Below are positions 26,047-35,197 of a stretch of 35,252 nt of DNA, piece after piece. The translations under genes were made by a program, and so were the position numbers. The notes beneath the pieces were generated by a model. It was not told where the DNA came from and did not search any database. It worked only from the letters and a program-made list of their open reading frames with translations. The DNA comes from Microbacterium testaceum. GTDB taxonomy: Bacteria > Actinomycetota > Actinomycetes > Actinomycetales > Microbacteriaceae. The stretch spans positions 1-35,252 of the forward strand of contig NZ_LDRU01000062.1 of assembly GCF_001476285.1 (NCBI RefSeq), given 5' to 3'. Every line of letters starts with the position of its first letter. The stretch's first letter is position 1.

Positions 26047-26970
26047 ATGACCTCGCCGCACAGCCAGCCCGTCGGCGCCCCTTCCGGACCCGTGCCCGTG
26101 CCCGCGTTCGTGGATCTGCACTGCCACGGAGCGCTCGGCCACGGCTTCGACGACGCCGACCTCGACGGCGTGCGCGCGGCGGTCGATCACCATCGCGCAC
26201 ACGGGACGCAGACGCTGCTCCTGAGCCTCGTCAGCGCCCCCGTCGACCGCGTGGCGCGCCGGCTGGGTGAGCTCGGCCAGATGCTCCCCCTGCTCCCCGG
26301 GGTCGCCGGCGTGCACCTCGAGGGGCCGTTCCTTGCACACGGCCGTCGTGGCGCGCACGACCCCGTGGCCTTGACGGCGCCGTCGGCGGAGGCCGCCGAG
26401 CGTCTGATCGAGGCGGGGAACGGGATCGTGCGCTCGGTGACGATCGCGCCCGAGCTTCCCGGCGCGGGTGAGGCGATCGAGCGGTTCGTCGCCGCCGGAG
26501 TCGTCGTCGCGGTCGGCCACACCGAGGCCGACTACGACACCGCCGCCGCCGCGTTCGACCGCGGCGCGCGCCTCCTCACGCACGCGTTCAACGCGATGCC
26601 GGGGCTCGGGCACCGCGCCCCCGGGCCGGTCGGTGCCGCACTCGCGCGCGACCACGTCGTGCTCGAGGTGATCGCCGACGGCGTCCACGTGCACCCCGTC
26701 GTCCTGCGGACGCTTTTCGACGCTGCTCCCGGCCGCGTCGCGCTCGTCACCGATGCGATGTCGGCGACGGGGTTGGGGGACGGCGTCTACCGGCTGGGCG
26801 GACTGGAGGTCGAGGTGCGCGACACCCGACCGGTGATCGCCGGAACGGACACCCTCGCCGGCTCGACCCTGACGATGGACCGGGCTGTCGCCGCAGCCGT
26901 CTCCGCGGGCGTGCCGGAGGCGGTGGCGCGAGCGGCGGCCTCGACGGTTCCGGCCGGAATGCTGTCGTGA
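26047..26970 (+). CDS. nagA: N-acetylglucosamine-6-phosphate deacetylase, barrel domain only
   Basis: 307 aa. Removes acetate from GlcNAc-6-P to give GlcN-6-P for NagB. All barrel motifs are present: VDLHCHG (H25, H27), HLEGPF (E92), VGHTEADYD (H158), THAFNAM (H179), DGVHVHP (H214) and TDAMSATG with catalytic D236. The family is usually 370-400 aa. This one starts only 20 residues before the first barrel strand and stops at VPAGMLS, where others continue with the NPA..LGL..G.I..G..ADLV segment. Both pieces of the small beta-sandwich domain are thus absent. Reading the other frames past the stop gives nothing NagA-like, so it is not a simple frameshift. It faces the AI-2E gene with only 3 bp between stops. 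Confidence 0.88.
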   Translation: MTSPHSQPVGAPSGPVPVPAFVDLHCHGALGHGFDDADLDGVRAAVDHHRAHGTQTLLLSLVSAPVDRVARRLGELGQMLPLLPGVAGVHLEGPFLAHGRRGAHDPVALTAPSAEAAERLIEAGNGIVRSVTIAPELPGAGEAIERFVAAGVVVAVGHTEADYDTAAAAFDRGARLLTHAFNAMPGLGHRAPGPVGAALARDHVVLEVIADGVHVHPVVLRTLFDAAPGRVALVTDAMSATGLGDGVYRLGGLEVEVRDTRPVIAGTDTLAGSTLTMDRAVAAAVSAGVPEAVARAAASTVPAGMLS

Positions 26971-26973
26971 GCG

Positions 26974-28098
26974 CTACTTCTTGGCATCCTGTCGCGGGAT
27001 GACGATCTGCTTGATGATCAGCAGGACCGAGGCCGTGACGGGAATCGCGACCAGGGCGCCGAGCAGGCCGAGGAGCGTCCCGCCGACGAGCGCGCCGATC
27101 ACGACGAGCGAGCCGGGCACCGAGATCGTGCGATTCATCACGCGGGGCGTGAGGAGATATGCCTCGATCTGCATGTAGATCAGGTAGACGATGGCGAAGA
27201 TCAGTCCGGAGGTCGGGCTCACGATCAGCGTGAAGACCGTCGCGACCGCCCAGAACAGCACGGAACCCACTAGCGGGATGAGCGTGATCCCGAACGCGAG
27301 CGCCGCCAGCAGGGCCGCGAAGGGCTGCTGCAGGATCGTCAGCACGATGAACGCGAAGACGGCGTTGCACAGGGCGAGGACCACCATGCCGGCCAGGTAG
27401 CCACCGACCGAGTCGGTGATCTGTCCGGTCATGTCGGAGACCGTCGCGCGGCTGCGCGCGGGAGTCAGACGCACGAGGCTGTTCTTCATCTTCGGCAGGG
27501 CCGCCAGGAAGTACAGGCTCAGCACCAGGACGATGATCGCTCCCGAGATGAAGGTGCCGATCGTGATGCCGACCTGGAGAAGGCCCCCGCCGATCGCGGC
27601 GATGTTCGTCGGGTTGGTGACGAAACCCTGCACCTCTTTGAGCACGTCCCCCAGGCTGTCGCCGAAGTTCGCTTCCACCCAGCGCACCGCGTCGCTGTCG
27701 ATGAGGTCGTTGACGAAGGTCGGGATGTCGCCGACGAACTGCTCGACCTGCCGGACGACCGGCGGGATCAGCAACCACAGGGCCGCGGCCAGGATCACGG
27801 CGAGGCCGCCGAACACGATGACGATCGACCACGCGCGAGAGATCCCGCGGCGTACGAGCATGCGCACCAGCGGATCGAGAGCGAGAGCCACGAACAGCGC
27901 GATCGCGATGTAGATGAGCACGGTCGACAGGTTCGACAGCGCGAGCCCCAGCAGGATCGCCGTGAGGCCGCCCAGGGTCAGGAAGAAGCCAGCCGCGTAC
28001 GGCCGCGATATCGCGGACCAGACGGGGCGGTCGCGCGAGGTGGGCTCGCCGGCGTCGGCGCCCTCGGCAGTCGGGTCGGGACGCGTCGATCGGCTCAT
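26974..28098 (-). CDS. AI-2E family transporter-like membrane protein
   Basis: 374 aa from ATG 28098. About eight hydrophobic segments and the family pattern: ALFVALALDPLVRMLVRRGISRAWSIVIVFGG, LIPPVVRQVEQFVGDIPTFVNDL, an amphipathic central region, then FGITLIPLVGSVLFWAVA and YMQIEAYLLTPRVMNRTISV. The family includes E. coli TqsA, implicated in autoinducer-2 export, and sodium/proton antiporters; which applies here is unknown. Single gene, leaderless start (TACAGT 6 bases before ATG), divergent from a chorismate mutase gene. Confidence 0.92.
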   Translation of the reverse strand: MSRSTRPDPTAEGADAGEPTSRDRPVWSAISRPYAAGFFLTLGGLTAILLGLALSNLSTVLIYIAIALFVALALDPLVRMLVRRGISRAWSIVIVFGGLAVILAAALWLLIPPVVRQVEQFVGDIPTFVNDLIDSDAVRWVEANFGDSLGDVLKEVQGFVTNPTNIAAIGGGLLQVGITIGTFISGAIIVLVLSLYFLAALPKMKNSLVRLTPARSRATVSDMTGQITDSVGGYLAGMVVLALCNAVFAFIVLTILQQPFAALLAALAFGITLIPLVGSVLFWAVATVFTLIVSPTSGLIFAIVYLIYMQIEAYLLTPRVMNRTISVPGSLVVIGALVGGTLLGLLGALVAIPVTASVLLIIKQIVIPRQDAKK

Positions 28099-28104
28099 GG
28101 TCAC

Positions 28105-28110
28105 ACTGTA
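28105..28110 (-). promoter_or_regulatory. Leaderless -10 box of the AI-2E family gene
   Basis: TACAGT on the minus strand (28110-28105), 6 bases before ATG 28098. It fixes this ATG against the longer open frame upstream. Confidence 0.55.
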
Positions 28111-28152
28111 GGGGTCGGCTGAGAGCGCACGTTCGAGCGCGCGCCCGCGCGA

Positions 28153-28175
28153 TAGTCTCGGATCGACTCGGGAGG
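28153..28175 (+). promoter_or_regulatory. Chorismate mutase -10 box and ribosome binding site
   Basis: TAGTCT (28153-28158) is a -10 candidate and GGGAGGA (28170-28176) a strong ribosome binding site before ATG 28180, giving a very short leader. Confidence 0.45.
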
Positions 28176-28179
28176 ACAC

Positions 28180-28482
28180 ATGACGGACGCCGACCCCACG
28201 ACGATCCTGCAGAATCTGCGGGGCAGCATCGACAACATCGACGCCGCGCTCATCTTCCTGCTTGCCGAGCGCTTCCGGTGCACCAAGCAGGTCGGCGTGC
28301 TCAAAGCGAAGCACGGGATGCCGGCATCCGACCCCGCTCGTGAGGAGCAGCAGATCGCGCGCCTCATGCGACTCGCCGAGGACGCCGATCTCGACCCGGC
28401 CTTCGCGGAGAAGTGGTTCAACTTCGTCGTGGCGGAGGTCATCCGTCACCACCGCTCGGCCGCCGCGCACCCCACGGACTGA
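28180..28482 (+). CDS. Chorismate mutase, AroQ type, monofunctional
   Basis: 100 aa, all helical. NLRGSIDNIDAALIFLLAERFRCTKQVGVLKAKHGMPASDPAREEQQIARL carries the AroQ pattern: R14 of the first helix, ID..L, R32/K36-type residues in AERF..TK..G.LK, and D..RE.. with the second helix. It converts chorismate to prephenate for Phe/Tyr synthesis in the cytosol. No signal peptide, unlike secreted AroQ-gamma forms. Single-gene unit with a strong ribosome binding site and a hairpin after the stop. Confidence 0.92.
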   Translation: MTDADPTTILQNLRGSIDNIDAALIFLLAERFRCTKQVGVLKAKHGMPASDPAREEQQIARLMRLAEDADLDPAFAEKWFNFVVAEVIRHHRSAAAHPTD

Positions 28483-28493
28483 CGACCCGTCCG

Positions 28494-28510
28494 CGCGTCG
28501 TCGCGACGCG
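28494..28510 (+). terminator. Hairpin after the chorismate mutase gene
   Basis: CGCGTCG, loop TCG, CGACGCG: a perfect 7 bp stem starting 11 bases after the stop. GC-rich, no U tract. Confidence 0.45.
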
Positions 28511-28892
28511 TCGTCGGGACGCTCGGGCGACCCGCGCGAGGCGATGCGACACGCCCGGGCTGACACGCGGTGTCGCCGCTGGCGACACCCGTTGAAAGGG
28601 TGACGCACGCGCGCGCGTGTGCCACGTGGCATCCGGAATCGCAAGACGGTACGCGAACTTGCCAGTCGATCCATCAGCATGAAAACGTAGTGACGGCCCG
28701 GTTTTGGGCCGCCCACTCGACCAGTCCGCGGTCGTGGTGACGACTCGGGGGAGTCGACGCCGCGAGCGTACGGTCGGCAGTCGGGGCCGCGGGATCCGAC
28801 ATCCCGCGCCAACGCGCTCCACCCCCCTGAGCGCCGGCGACTGCCACCCGGGCGTGACCGATGCGGCCACCCGAGGCCGCCGAGGTGCACCA
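28511..28892 (+). other. Gene-free leader of the betaine transporter operon with stacked palindromes
   Basis: No convincing gene lies here. Seen in order: GGTGTCGCC-GCT-GGCGACACC (28569-28589, perfect 9 bp stem), CACGCGCGCGCGTG (28606-28619, palindrome), TGCCACGTGGCA (28620-28631, palindrome), and CGGCCC-N6-GGGCCG (28694-28711). TTGCCA (28660-28665) is a possible -35 box. The palindromes could be operators or RNA structures. No known riboswitch class could be matched. The start of the following gene is clearly GTG 28893, so roughly 200-300 bases would be untranslated leader if transcription starts near the palindromes. Confidence 0.6.
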
Positions 28893-30211
<1,319 letters not shown>

Positions 30212-30212
<1 letters not shown>

Positions 30213-31195
30213 TGGATGGATTCCGTATCCCCGTCGGCTCGTGGGTCGACGCCGGCGTGGACTGGCTCCGCGACAACCTCTCCGGATTCTTCGACGTCAT
30301 CGCCGTGACCGTCCGCTTCCTGGTCGGCGGGCTGAGCGACGTGCTCCTCGCTGCGCCGATCGTCGTCGTGATCGTCGTCGCGGCCCTGCTCGCGTGGCTC
30401 CTGCGCTCGTGGAAGCTCGCCCTCGGCACCGTGATCGGCTTCGCGCTGATCCTGGCGATGGGTCAGTGGGTCACCGCGATGCAGACGCTCGCCCTCGTGC
30501 TCGTCGCGACCGTCGTCGCGGTGGCGATCTCGGTTCCCCTGGGGATCTGGTCGGCCCGGAACGCGACCGTTCGCGCGGTGCTGAAGCCCATCCTCGACTT
30601 CATGCAGACGATGCCCGCCTTCGTCTACCTGATCCCGGCGATCACGTTCTTCAGCATCGGCGTCGTGCCCGGGGTCGTCTCGACCGTCATCTTCGCCCTG
30701 CCTCCCGGCGTGCGACTGACCGAGCTCGGCATCCGCGGAGTCGACTCCGAGACCGTCGAGGCGGGGCAGGCGTTCGGCGCGACCCCGGGCCAGATCCTCC
30801 GCGGCATCCAGCTCCCGCTCGCGATGCCCACGATCATGGCCGGCGTCAACCAGGTCATCATGCTCGCCCTGTCGATGGCGGTCGTCGCCGGCATCGTCGG
30901 CGCCGACGGTCTGGGCAAGGAGGTCGTGCAGTCGATCTCGACGGTCAACCTGCCCAAGGGTGTCGAGGCCGGCCTGAGCGTCGTCATCCTCGCCGTCTAC
31001 CTCGACCGCCTCACCGCCGCGCTCGGCAACCGCGCGGACAACCGCTCGTCGCTGCTGGCGATCCTGGGCCGTCGTCGGGCCGCCGGATCGACGGATGCCA
31101 CGCCCCCGCGCCCCGCTCCGTCGACGGATGCGGCTGCCGAGGCCGAGCGCGAGCAGGCGTCGCCGCGTCGCGCCCCGATCTCGACGGGCGCCTGA
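30212..31195 (+). CDS. proW: Glycine betaine/proline ABC transporter permease
   Basis: 327 aa; starts inside the proV stop. A short N-terminal amphipathic stretch (VDAGVDWLRDNLSGFFDVI), about six to seven helices, and the ProW signature LDFMQTMPAFVYLIPAITFFSIGVVPGVVSTVIFALPPGVRLTELGIRGVDSETVEAGQAFGATPGQIL, which includes the ATPase-docking EAA loop. A 40-residue Ala/Pro/Arg-rich cytosolic tail (after RRRAAGSTDA) is not part of the core fold. It forms the channel with ProV. Confidence 0.95.
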
Positions 31196-31293
31196 CCCCT
31201 CGGCATCCCTCTCACTCGGGAGGGGCGGACCAACCGGCCCCTTCCGAGCGGACACCCACGGAAATCGCATACGAAAAGGAAGAGAACACAGCA

Positions 31294-32193
31294 ATGAACA
31301 AGCGACACCTCACCAGTGCCCTCGCCCTCGGCGCCGTCAGCGCCCTCGCTCTCGCCGGCTGCGCCAGCGGCAACCAGGCCGAAGGCGGCTCGGGCGGCGA
31401 CGACAGCAAGGGCACCATCACGCTCGGCTTCCTGCCCTCGTGGACCGACGGCCTGAGCACCGCGTACCTGCTCGAGGACCAGCTCGGCAAGCTCGGCTAC
31501 ACCGTCGAGATGCAGACCCTCACGGAGGCGGGCCCCCTGTACGCCGGCCTCGCCCAGGGCGACGTCGACATCTACCCGTCGGCCTGGCCCGAGCTCACGC
31601 ACGCCGACTACATGGAGAAGTACGGCGACAGCATCGAGGACCTCGGCGCGTACTACGACAACGCCAAGCTCACGATCGCGGTGCCCAGCTACGTCGACAT
31701 CGACTCGATCGACCAGCTCAAAGACAACGCGGCGCGCTTCGACGGCAAGATCTACGGCATCGAGCCGGGCGCGGGTCTGACGAAGCAGACGCAGGAGGTC
31801 GCGATGCCCGGTTACGGTCTCGACGGCCTCGAGCTCGTCACCTCGTCGACCGCGGCCATGCTCACCGAGCTCGACAACGCGATCGCGGCGCAGAAGGACA
31901 TCGCGGTCACCCTGTGGCGTCCCTTCTGGGCGAACGACGCGTACGACGTGAAGGATCTCGAGGACCCCCAGGGTCTGATGGGCAAGCCCGAGGCCCTGCA
32001 CTTCCTCGCCACCTCGGGCTTCAAGGAGAAGTACCCGGATGCCGCCGAGCTCATCGCCGGCATTCAGCTCGACGACGAGCAGTACGGCTCCCTCGAAGAC
32101 CTCGTCGTCAACGAGTACGGCGAGGGCAAGGAGCCCGAGGCCGTGCAGGCCTGGCTCGAGCAGAACCCCGGCGCGTTCTCGACGCAGCGCTGA
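31294..32193 (+). CDS. proX: Glycine betaine/proline-binding lipoprotein
   Basis: 299 aa. Lipobox ALALAGC predicts lipidated C23. An OpuAC-type binding domain follows: GFLPSWTDGLSTAYLLEDQLGKLGY, GDVDIYPSAWPELTHADY, and LWRPFWAND; the several Trp residues are of the kind that cage quaternary-ammonium ligands. AAGGAAGAG upstream is the ribosome binding site. A 98 bp gap separates it from the permease gene, so it may have extra expression control. It delivers betaine or proline to ProW/ProV and ends at a strong terminator. Confidence 0.94.
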   Translation: MNKRHLTSALALGAVSALALAGCASGNQAEGGSGGDDSKGTITLGFLPSWTDGLSTAYLLEDQLGKLGYTVEMQTLTEAGPLYAGLAQGDVDIYPSAWPELTHADYMEKYGDSIEDLGAYYDNAKLTIAVPSYVDIDSIDQLKDNAARFDGKIYGIEPGAGLTKQTQEVAMPGYGLDGLELVTSSTAAMLTELDNAIAAQKDIAVTLWRPFWANDAYDVKDLEDPQGLMGKPEALHFLATSGFKEKYPDAAELIAGIQLDDEQYGSLEDLVVNEYGEGKEPEAVQAWLEQNPGAFSTQR

Positions 32194-32202
32194 CGTGACG
32201 TG

Positions 32203-32248
32203 CGGCGGCGGTCCCCTCGGGTGGGGGCCGCCGCCGTCGTCTGTTTCT
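32203..32248 (+). terminator. Rho-independent terminator of the proVWX operon
   Basis: CGGCGGCGGTCCCC (32203-32216) pairs with GGGGGCCGCCGCCG (32223-32236), apart from one G-U pair, over a 6-base loop, followed by TCGTCTGTTTCTG. It starts 9 bases after the proX stop. It also lies downstream of the DUF2071 gene on the other strand. Confidence 0.85.
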
Positions 32249-32281
32249 GCGGGGCCGCGCCGTGCCCGCGGCGGCCGGTGA

Positions 32282-33013
32282 TCAGCTGATCGAGCGCGCC
32301 GCGGTGAACCGCGTGATGAAGCCCGGGTGCCCCGCCGGCATCGCGAGCACCGAGTCGGGCGCGCGACCGGCGAGCTGAGGGAACCCGGCATCCGCGACGA
32401 GGTCGTCGTCGAGCTCGTCGAGCCGGGCCTCGACGAGCGGCCACGGCTCGTGGGCGTTCGCGGCCCAGATCGTGCGGCCCAGGTGGCGCTCGTGGAAGCC
32501 CCATCGGGCGGTCAAGAAGCGTGACAGCGGGGTGTCGACGGTGTCGGTGCCGAGTGTCGCGCGCACGCGGGTTCCGGGATGCCGACCCCCGTGACGCCGC
32601 GACCGGAACTCGATTCGCGCACCGTCGGTGCGCACCCCCGCTCGCGCCCACCGGTACGGCAGGCCGAACAGCGCGCGGGCGGCGAGGACCGGCGCGAGAT
32701 GCTCGGCCTCGAGCGTGCGGAACACGACGCCGCGGCGTCCCTCGTCGTCAACGGCGTAGGTGCGGACGTTGATCTCGGTGAAGGTGCCGAGGAGAGGCAC
32801 CGGCGGAAGCGGCAGGAAGCGGAACTCGCTCAACACGAACGGCACGAGACCCACCCACGCGGAACCGTCGTGCACATCGGGGCGGGTTCCGGACGGCAGG
32901 AGCGGCGCGACCTCGGCCGGGTCGACCCGCCAGTGCACGAACACCGCGCGATTCCACCGCTGCGCGATGACCGCGCGGCCGGGCAGGTCGGGGGCGTGTC
33001 GCTCGGTTTGCAC
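32282..33013 (-). CDS. DUF2071 (YqjF) family protein
   Basis: 243 aa from GTG 33013. RWNRAVFVHWRVDPAEVAPLLPSGTRPDVHDGSAWVGLVPF and FTEINVRTYAVDDEGRRGVVFRTLEAEHL are the DUF2071 pattern, a beta-rich cytosolic fold related to acetoacetate decarboxylase-like proteins. The activity is not known. The GTG is supported by CAGAAT six bases upstream, a slightly off-consensus leaderless -10 box; an ATG at 33073 would add 20 unconserved residues. Divergent from the DUF3253 gene. Confidence 0.85.
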   Translation of the reverse strand: MQTERHAPDLPGRAVIAQRWNRAVFVHWRVDPAEVAPLLPSGTRPDVHDGSAWVGLVPFVLSEFRFLPLPPVPLLGTFTEINVRTYAVDDEGRRGVVFRTLEAEHLAPVLAARALFGLPYRWARAGVRTDGARIEFRSRRHGGRHPGTRVRATLGTDTVDTPLSRFLTARWGFHERHLGRTIWAANAHEPWPLVEARLDELDDDLVADAGFPQLAGRAPDSVLAMPAGHPGFITRFTAARSIS

Positions 33014-33019
33014 CGGCTC

Positions 33020-33025
33020 ATTCTG
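33020..33025 (-). promoter_or_regulatory. Possible leaderless -10 box of the DUF2071 gene
   Basis: CAGAAT on the minus strand (33025-33020), 6 bases before GTG 33013. It matches TANNNT except the first base. Confidence 0.35.
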
Positions 33026-33060
33026 GCCCCGGCACCGCCGCGCGGAGGGAGACTGGACAG

Positions 33061-33321
33061 ATGGCCCCGTCATCTGGTGCGGACCCTCGGCTCGTGGCAT
33101 CCATTCGCGAACTGCTCGCGGCTCGGGATGCCGATAAGACGATCTGTCCGTCGGAGGCCGCGCGCGCGGTGGGCGGCGACGACTGGCGCGACCTCATGCA
33201 GCCCGCGCGGGACGCGGCGCACGAGCTGGTCGTTCTCGGCGAGGTCGAGGTGACGCAGAGGGGCGAGGTCGTCGATGTGACGACCGCGCGGGGTCCGGTC
33301 CGGATCCGGCGGAAGCGCTGA
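33061..33321 (+). CDS. DUF3253 domain protein
   Basis: 86 aa. RLVASIRELLAARDADKTICPSEAARAVGGDDWRDLMQPARDAAHELVVLGEVEVTQRGEVVD is a compact winged-helix-like DUF3253 domain that fills the whole protein. The conserved ICPSE-AR motif and the C-terminal GPVRIRRKR are clear. A GGAGGGAG stretch lies upstream. Function unknown. The following 183 bp (33322-33504) has no gene; it contains short repeats (GAATCGGAT twice, CGATTC-GGTGCG twice). Confidence 0.85.
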   Translation: MAPSSGADPRLVASIRELLAARDADKTICPSEAARAVGGDDWRDLMQPARDAAHELVVLGEVEVTQRGEVVDVTTARGPVRIRRKR

Positions 33322-33504
33322 GCTGCGCGGCGGTTCCCGTGCGGCGGTGCGAGGGCGGCTGCCGCGGGGTCGGACCGCGTGCGCGGAGGAGCTGAATCGG
33401 ATAGGTGAAGCGGAATCGGATGCCGAGGGGTCGGTCGCCCGATTCTGGTGCGGTGGGCCGATTCCGGTGCGCGGATGGGGCGCAACCCGCGGCATGGAGC
33501 GGGG

Positions 33505-34221
33505 TCAGACCGCGGGCTCGGGCGGCGTCCGCGGCGCGGGTTCGGCGCCGCGCGGCAGCTCGAGCGCGACCTTCTTCTCGAGCTCTTCAACCGCGTCGTC
33601 CGAGAGCCAGATCAGGCCGTCGAGTTCCTCGCGCACGCGCTTGTACGCGAGCTGGCGCTCGTTCGGCGTCGCGGCCTGGTCGGTCGCGACCGTGAGCAAC
33701 TGCTTCGCGGTATCGAGACGCTTGCGCTCATCGGGTGAGAAGGCCGCGTCCTTCACCCGACGGGCGTCGCGTTCGGCCACCTCGAACGCGACCTCGTAGT
33801 CGGTGACGGCGTCGCGGTACTCCTTGAGCCGCTCGGGCGAGAGCGTCTCCCCGTCGCGGGGCCGGAGATTGTCTGCGACCTTCTTGGCGCGCAAGAACGC
33901 GGCGGTCAGCGGCTGGCGGCCGTCACTCATCGCGGGGTAGGTGATGAGCTTCCCGGCGTCGAGCTCGTACTCGAGCCAGCGGTGCGTCACGGCGTCCTGC
34001 GCGGCGATGACGCGCTGCTGGTCATCGGTCTCGGCGGGGGGCGCCAGCGGAGCCGGAGCGGCCCCTCCCTGCGCGCGGATCAGCTCGATCTGTTCGCGGT
34101 GCCGACGGCGGGCCTGCACCTCACGGCGCTTGTTCACGCCGTTGACCGCCCCCATCGTCATCCCGAAGAGCGGAAACACGAGCCACCAGTAGCTGCCCGC
34201 GAAGGTCCAGAAGTCATGCAC
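33505..34221 (-). CDS. Membrane-anchored protein of unknown function, paralogue A
   Basis: 238 aa from GTG 34221; ATG 34230 is in frame, but GTG aligns with the start of the neighbouring paralogue, and both are preceded at the same distance by TAGCAT. An N-terminal membrane anchor (FWTFAGSYWWLVFPLFGMTMGAVNG) is followed by a basic patch (NKRREVQARRRHREQ), then a charged helical cytosolic region. The conserved block HRWLEYELDAGKLITYPAMS, then DGRQPLTAAFLRAKKVADNL, recurs in the next gene. No family was recognised. Likely membrane-tethered coiled or helical scaffold. Confidence 0.75.
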   Translation of the reverse strand: MHDFWTFAGSYWWLVFPLFGMTMGAVNGVNKRREVQARRRHREQIELIRAQGGAAPAPLAPPAETDDQQRVIAAQDAVTHRWLEYELDAGKLITYPAMSDGRQPLTAAFLRAKKVADNLRPRDGETLSPERLKEYRDAVTDYEVAFEVAERDARRVKDAAFSPDERKRLDTAKQLLTVATDQAATPNERQLAYKRVREELDGLIWLSDDAVEELEKKVALELPRGAEPAPRTPPEPAV

Positions 34222-34228
34222 CCCCGTC

Positions 34229-34234
34229 ATGCTA
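34229..34234 (-). promoter_or_regulatory. Leaderless -10 box of paralogue A
   Basis: TAGCAT on the minus strand (34234-34229), 7 bases before GTG 34221. The same GTAGCATG string precedes paralogue B. Confidence 0.45.
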
Positions 34235-34264
34235 CGCCGGTCCGCGGTGACGACCTCGCCGGGA

Positions 34265-35191
34265 TCACTCGGGGTCGGTGCTCTTCCGGCCGCGCTTCGT
34301 GTTCCGCTCGTTCCAGCTGCGCGCGGCGGCCCGCCCCATGGACTCCATCGACCGGGCGAGGGCGCGCTGAGCGGATTCGGCGAGATCGGATGCCATGCGT
34401 CCCCAGGCCTCGGAACCGTCGAACGCGGGGGGCGGATTCTTGTCACCGTGTCGGGCGATGCGCTCCGCGTGGTCGAACGCGTTCACCGTGCGGCGGACCG
34501 CGTCGCGGTACGCGAGGAAGTCCGCGGGTTCGAGGCGCGTCTGCGCCGACGCGGGGCGAAGCCACTGCGCCTTCTCGTGTGCCCGGAGGAACTCGGCGAG
34601 CAGGGGCGACCGAGGATCCGACATCCCCGGGAAGTCGATCGCGAGCGCCGGATCGGTCTCGTAGGCCATCCAGCGCGCCAGAACGGCGTCGTGTTCGGCG
34701 AGGAGGCGCTCGACCGGGAGGGGGGCGCTCCCACCACGGATGGCGGGGAGCATCGCCTGCGCGGCCTTGACCGCGGCGCGTCGCGCCCGGAGGTCGGCCG
34801 ACGCGGCGCGCAAAGCGTGCTGCGCCGCCACGAGGCGCGCTCGTGCCGCCGACACGGCTTCGGAAGAGCCTCGGGATGCCGCCCGCTCCGCCTGTGCACG
34901 AACCACCTCGGCATCGGCGATCTTGACCTCTGCCCGCCCGCGCGTGATGGCTTGCCGTGCGGTGAGGAGGTCGAGCTGCGCCGCGTCGAGTTCGAGTCGA
35001 CGGGCCGCGTTCTTGCTCATCGGGCGGGACGCCCACGCGCGAGCCGCGCGGTCACCCGTCGTGGTGGTGCCGGCGGGGAGGGCACGCTGCTGGCGAGAGC
35101 GGCGCACGCCGATCCAGCCGAGTGTGCCGGCACCGGCCGCCGCGGGCCCGATCCACCACCACTCGGCCAACAAGACCATCAGCGGCTCCAC
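34265..35191 (-). CDS. Membrane-anchored protein of unknown function, paralogue B
   Basis: 308 aa from GTG 35191. An N-terminal helix (MVLLAEWWWIGPAAAGAGTLGWIGV) is followed by a basic patch. A long Ala/Arg/Glu-rich helical region (about 60-150) likely forms a coiled coil and is absent from paralogue A. The shared block is RWMAYETDPALAIDFPGMSD, PRSPLLAEFLRAHEKAQWLR, and FLAYRDAVRRTVNAFDHAER. The C-terminus is basic (SWNERNTKRGRKS). Encoded directly upstream of paralogue A with 43 bp between. Function unknown. Confidence 0.78.
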   Translation of the reverse strand: MEPLMVLLAEWWWIGPAAAGAGTLGWIGVRRSRQQRALPAGTTTTGDRAARAWASRPMSKNAARRLELDAAQLDLLTARQAITRGRAEVKIADAEVVRAQAERAASRGSSEAVSAARARLVAAQHALRAASADLRARRAAVKAAQAMLPAIRGGSAPLPVERLLAEHDAVLARWMAYETDPALAIDFPGMSDPRSPLLAEFLRAHEKAQWLRPASAQTRLEPADFLAYRDAVRRTVNAFDHAERIARHGDKNPPPAFDGSEAWGRMASDLAESAQRALARSMESMGRAAARSWNERNTKRGRKSTDPE

Positions 35192-35197
35192 GCTCCC

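Noticed and set aside
26968..27100. Frameshift hiding the missing C-terminus of NagA
   Set aside because: The two other frames after the stop read as non-NagA sequence, and this DNA encodes the conserved end of the AI-2E protein on the other strand.
28511..28892. A ydaO-type (c-di-AMP) riboswitch before proV
   Set aside because: The location is attractive, but the conserved core elements of that class could not be matched by eye; it is reported only as a structured leader.
28704..28892. A 63-residue N-terminal extension of ProV
   Set aside because: It is Arg/Gly-rich with no homology to ProV, and GTG 28893 has a ribosome binding site and begins just before the ProV core.
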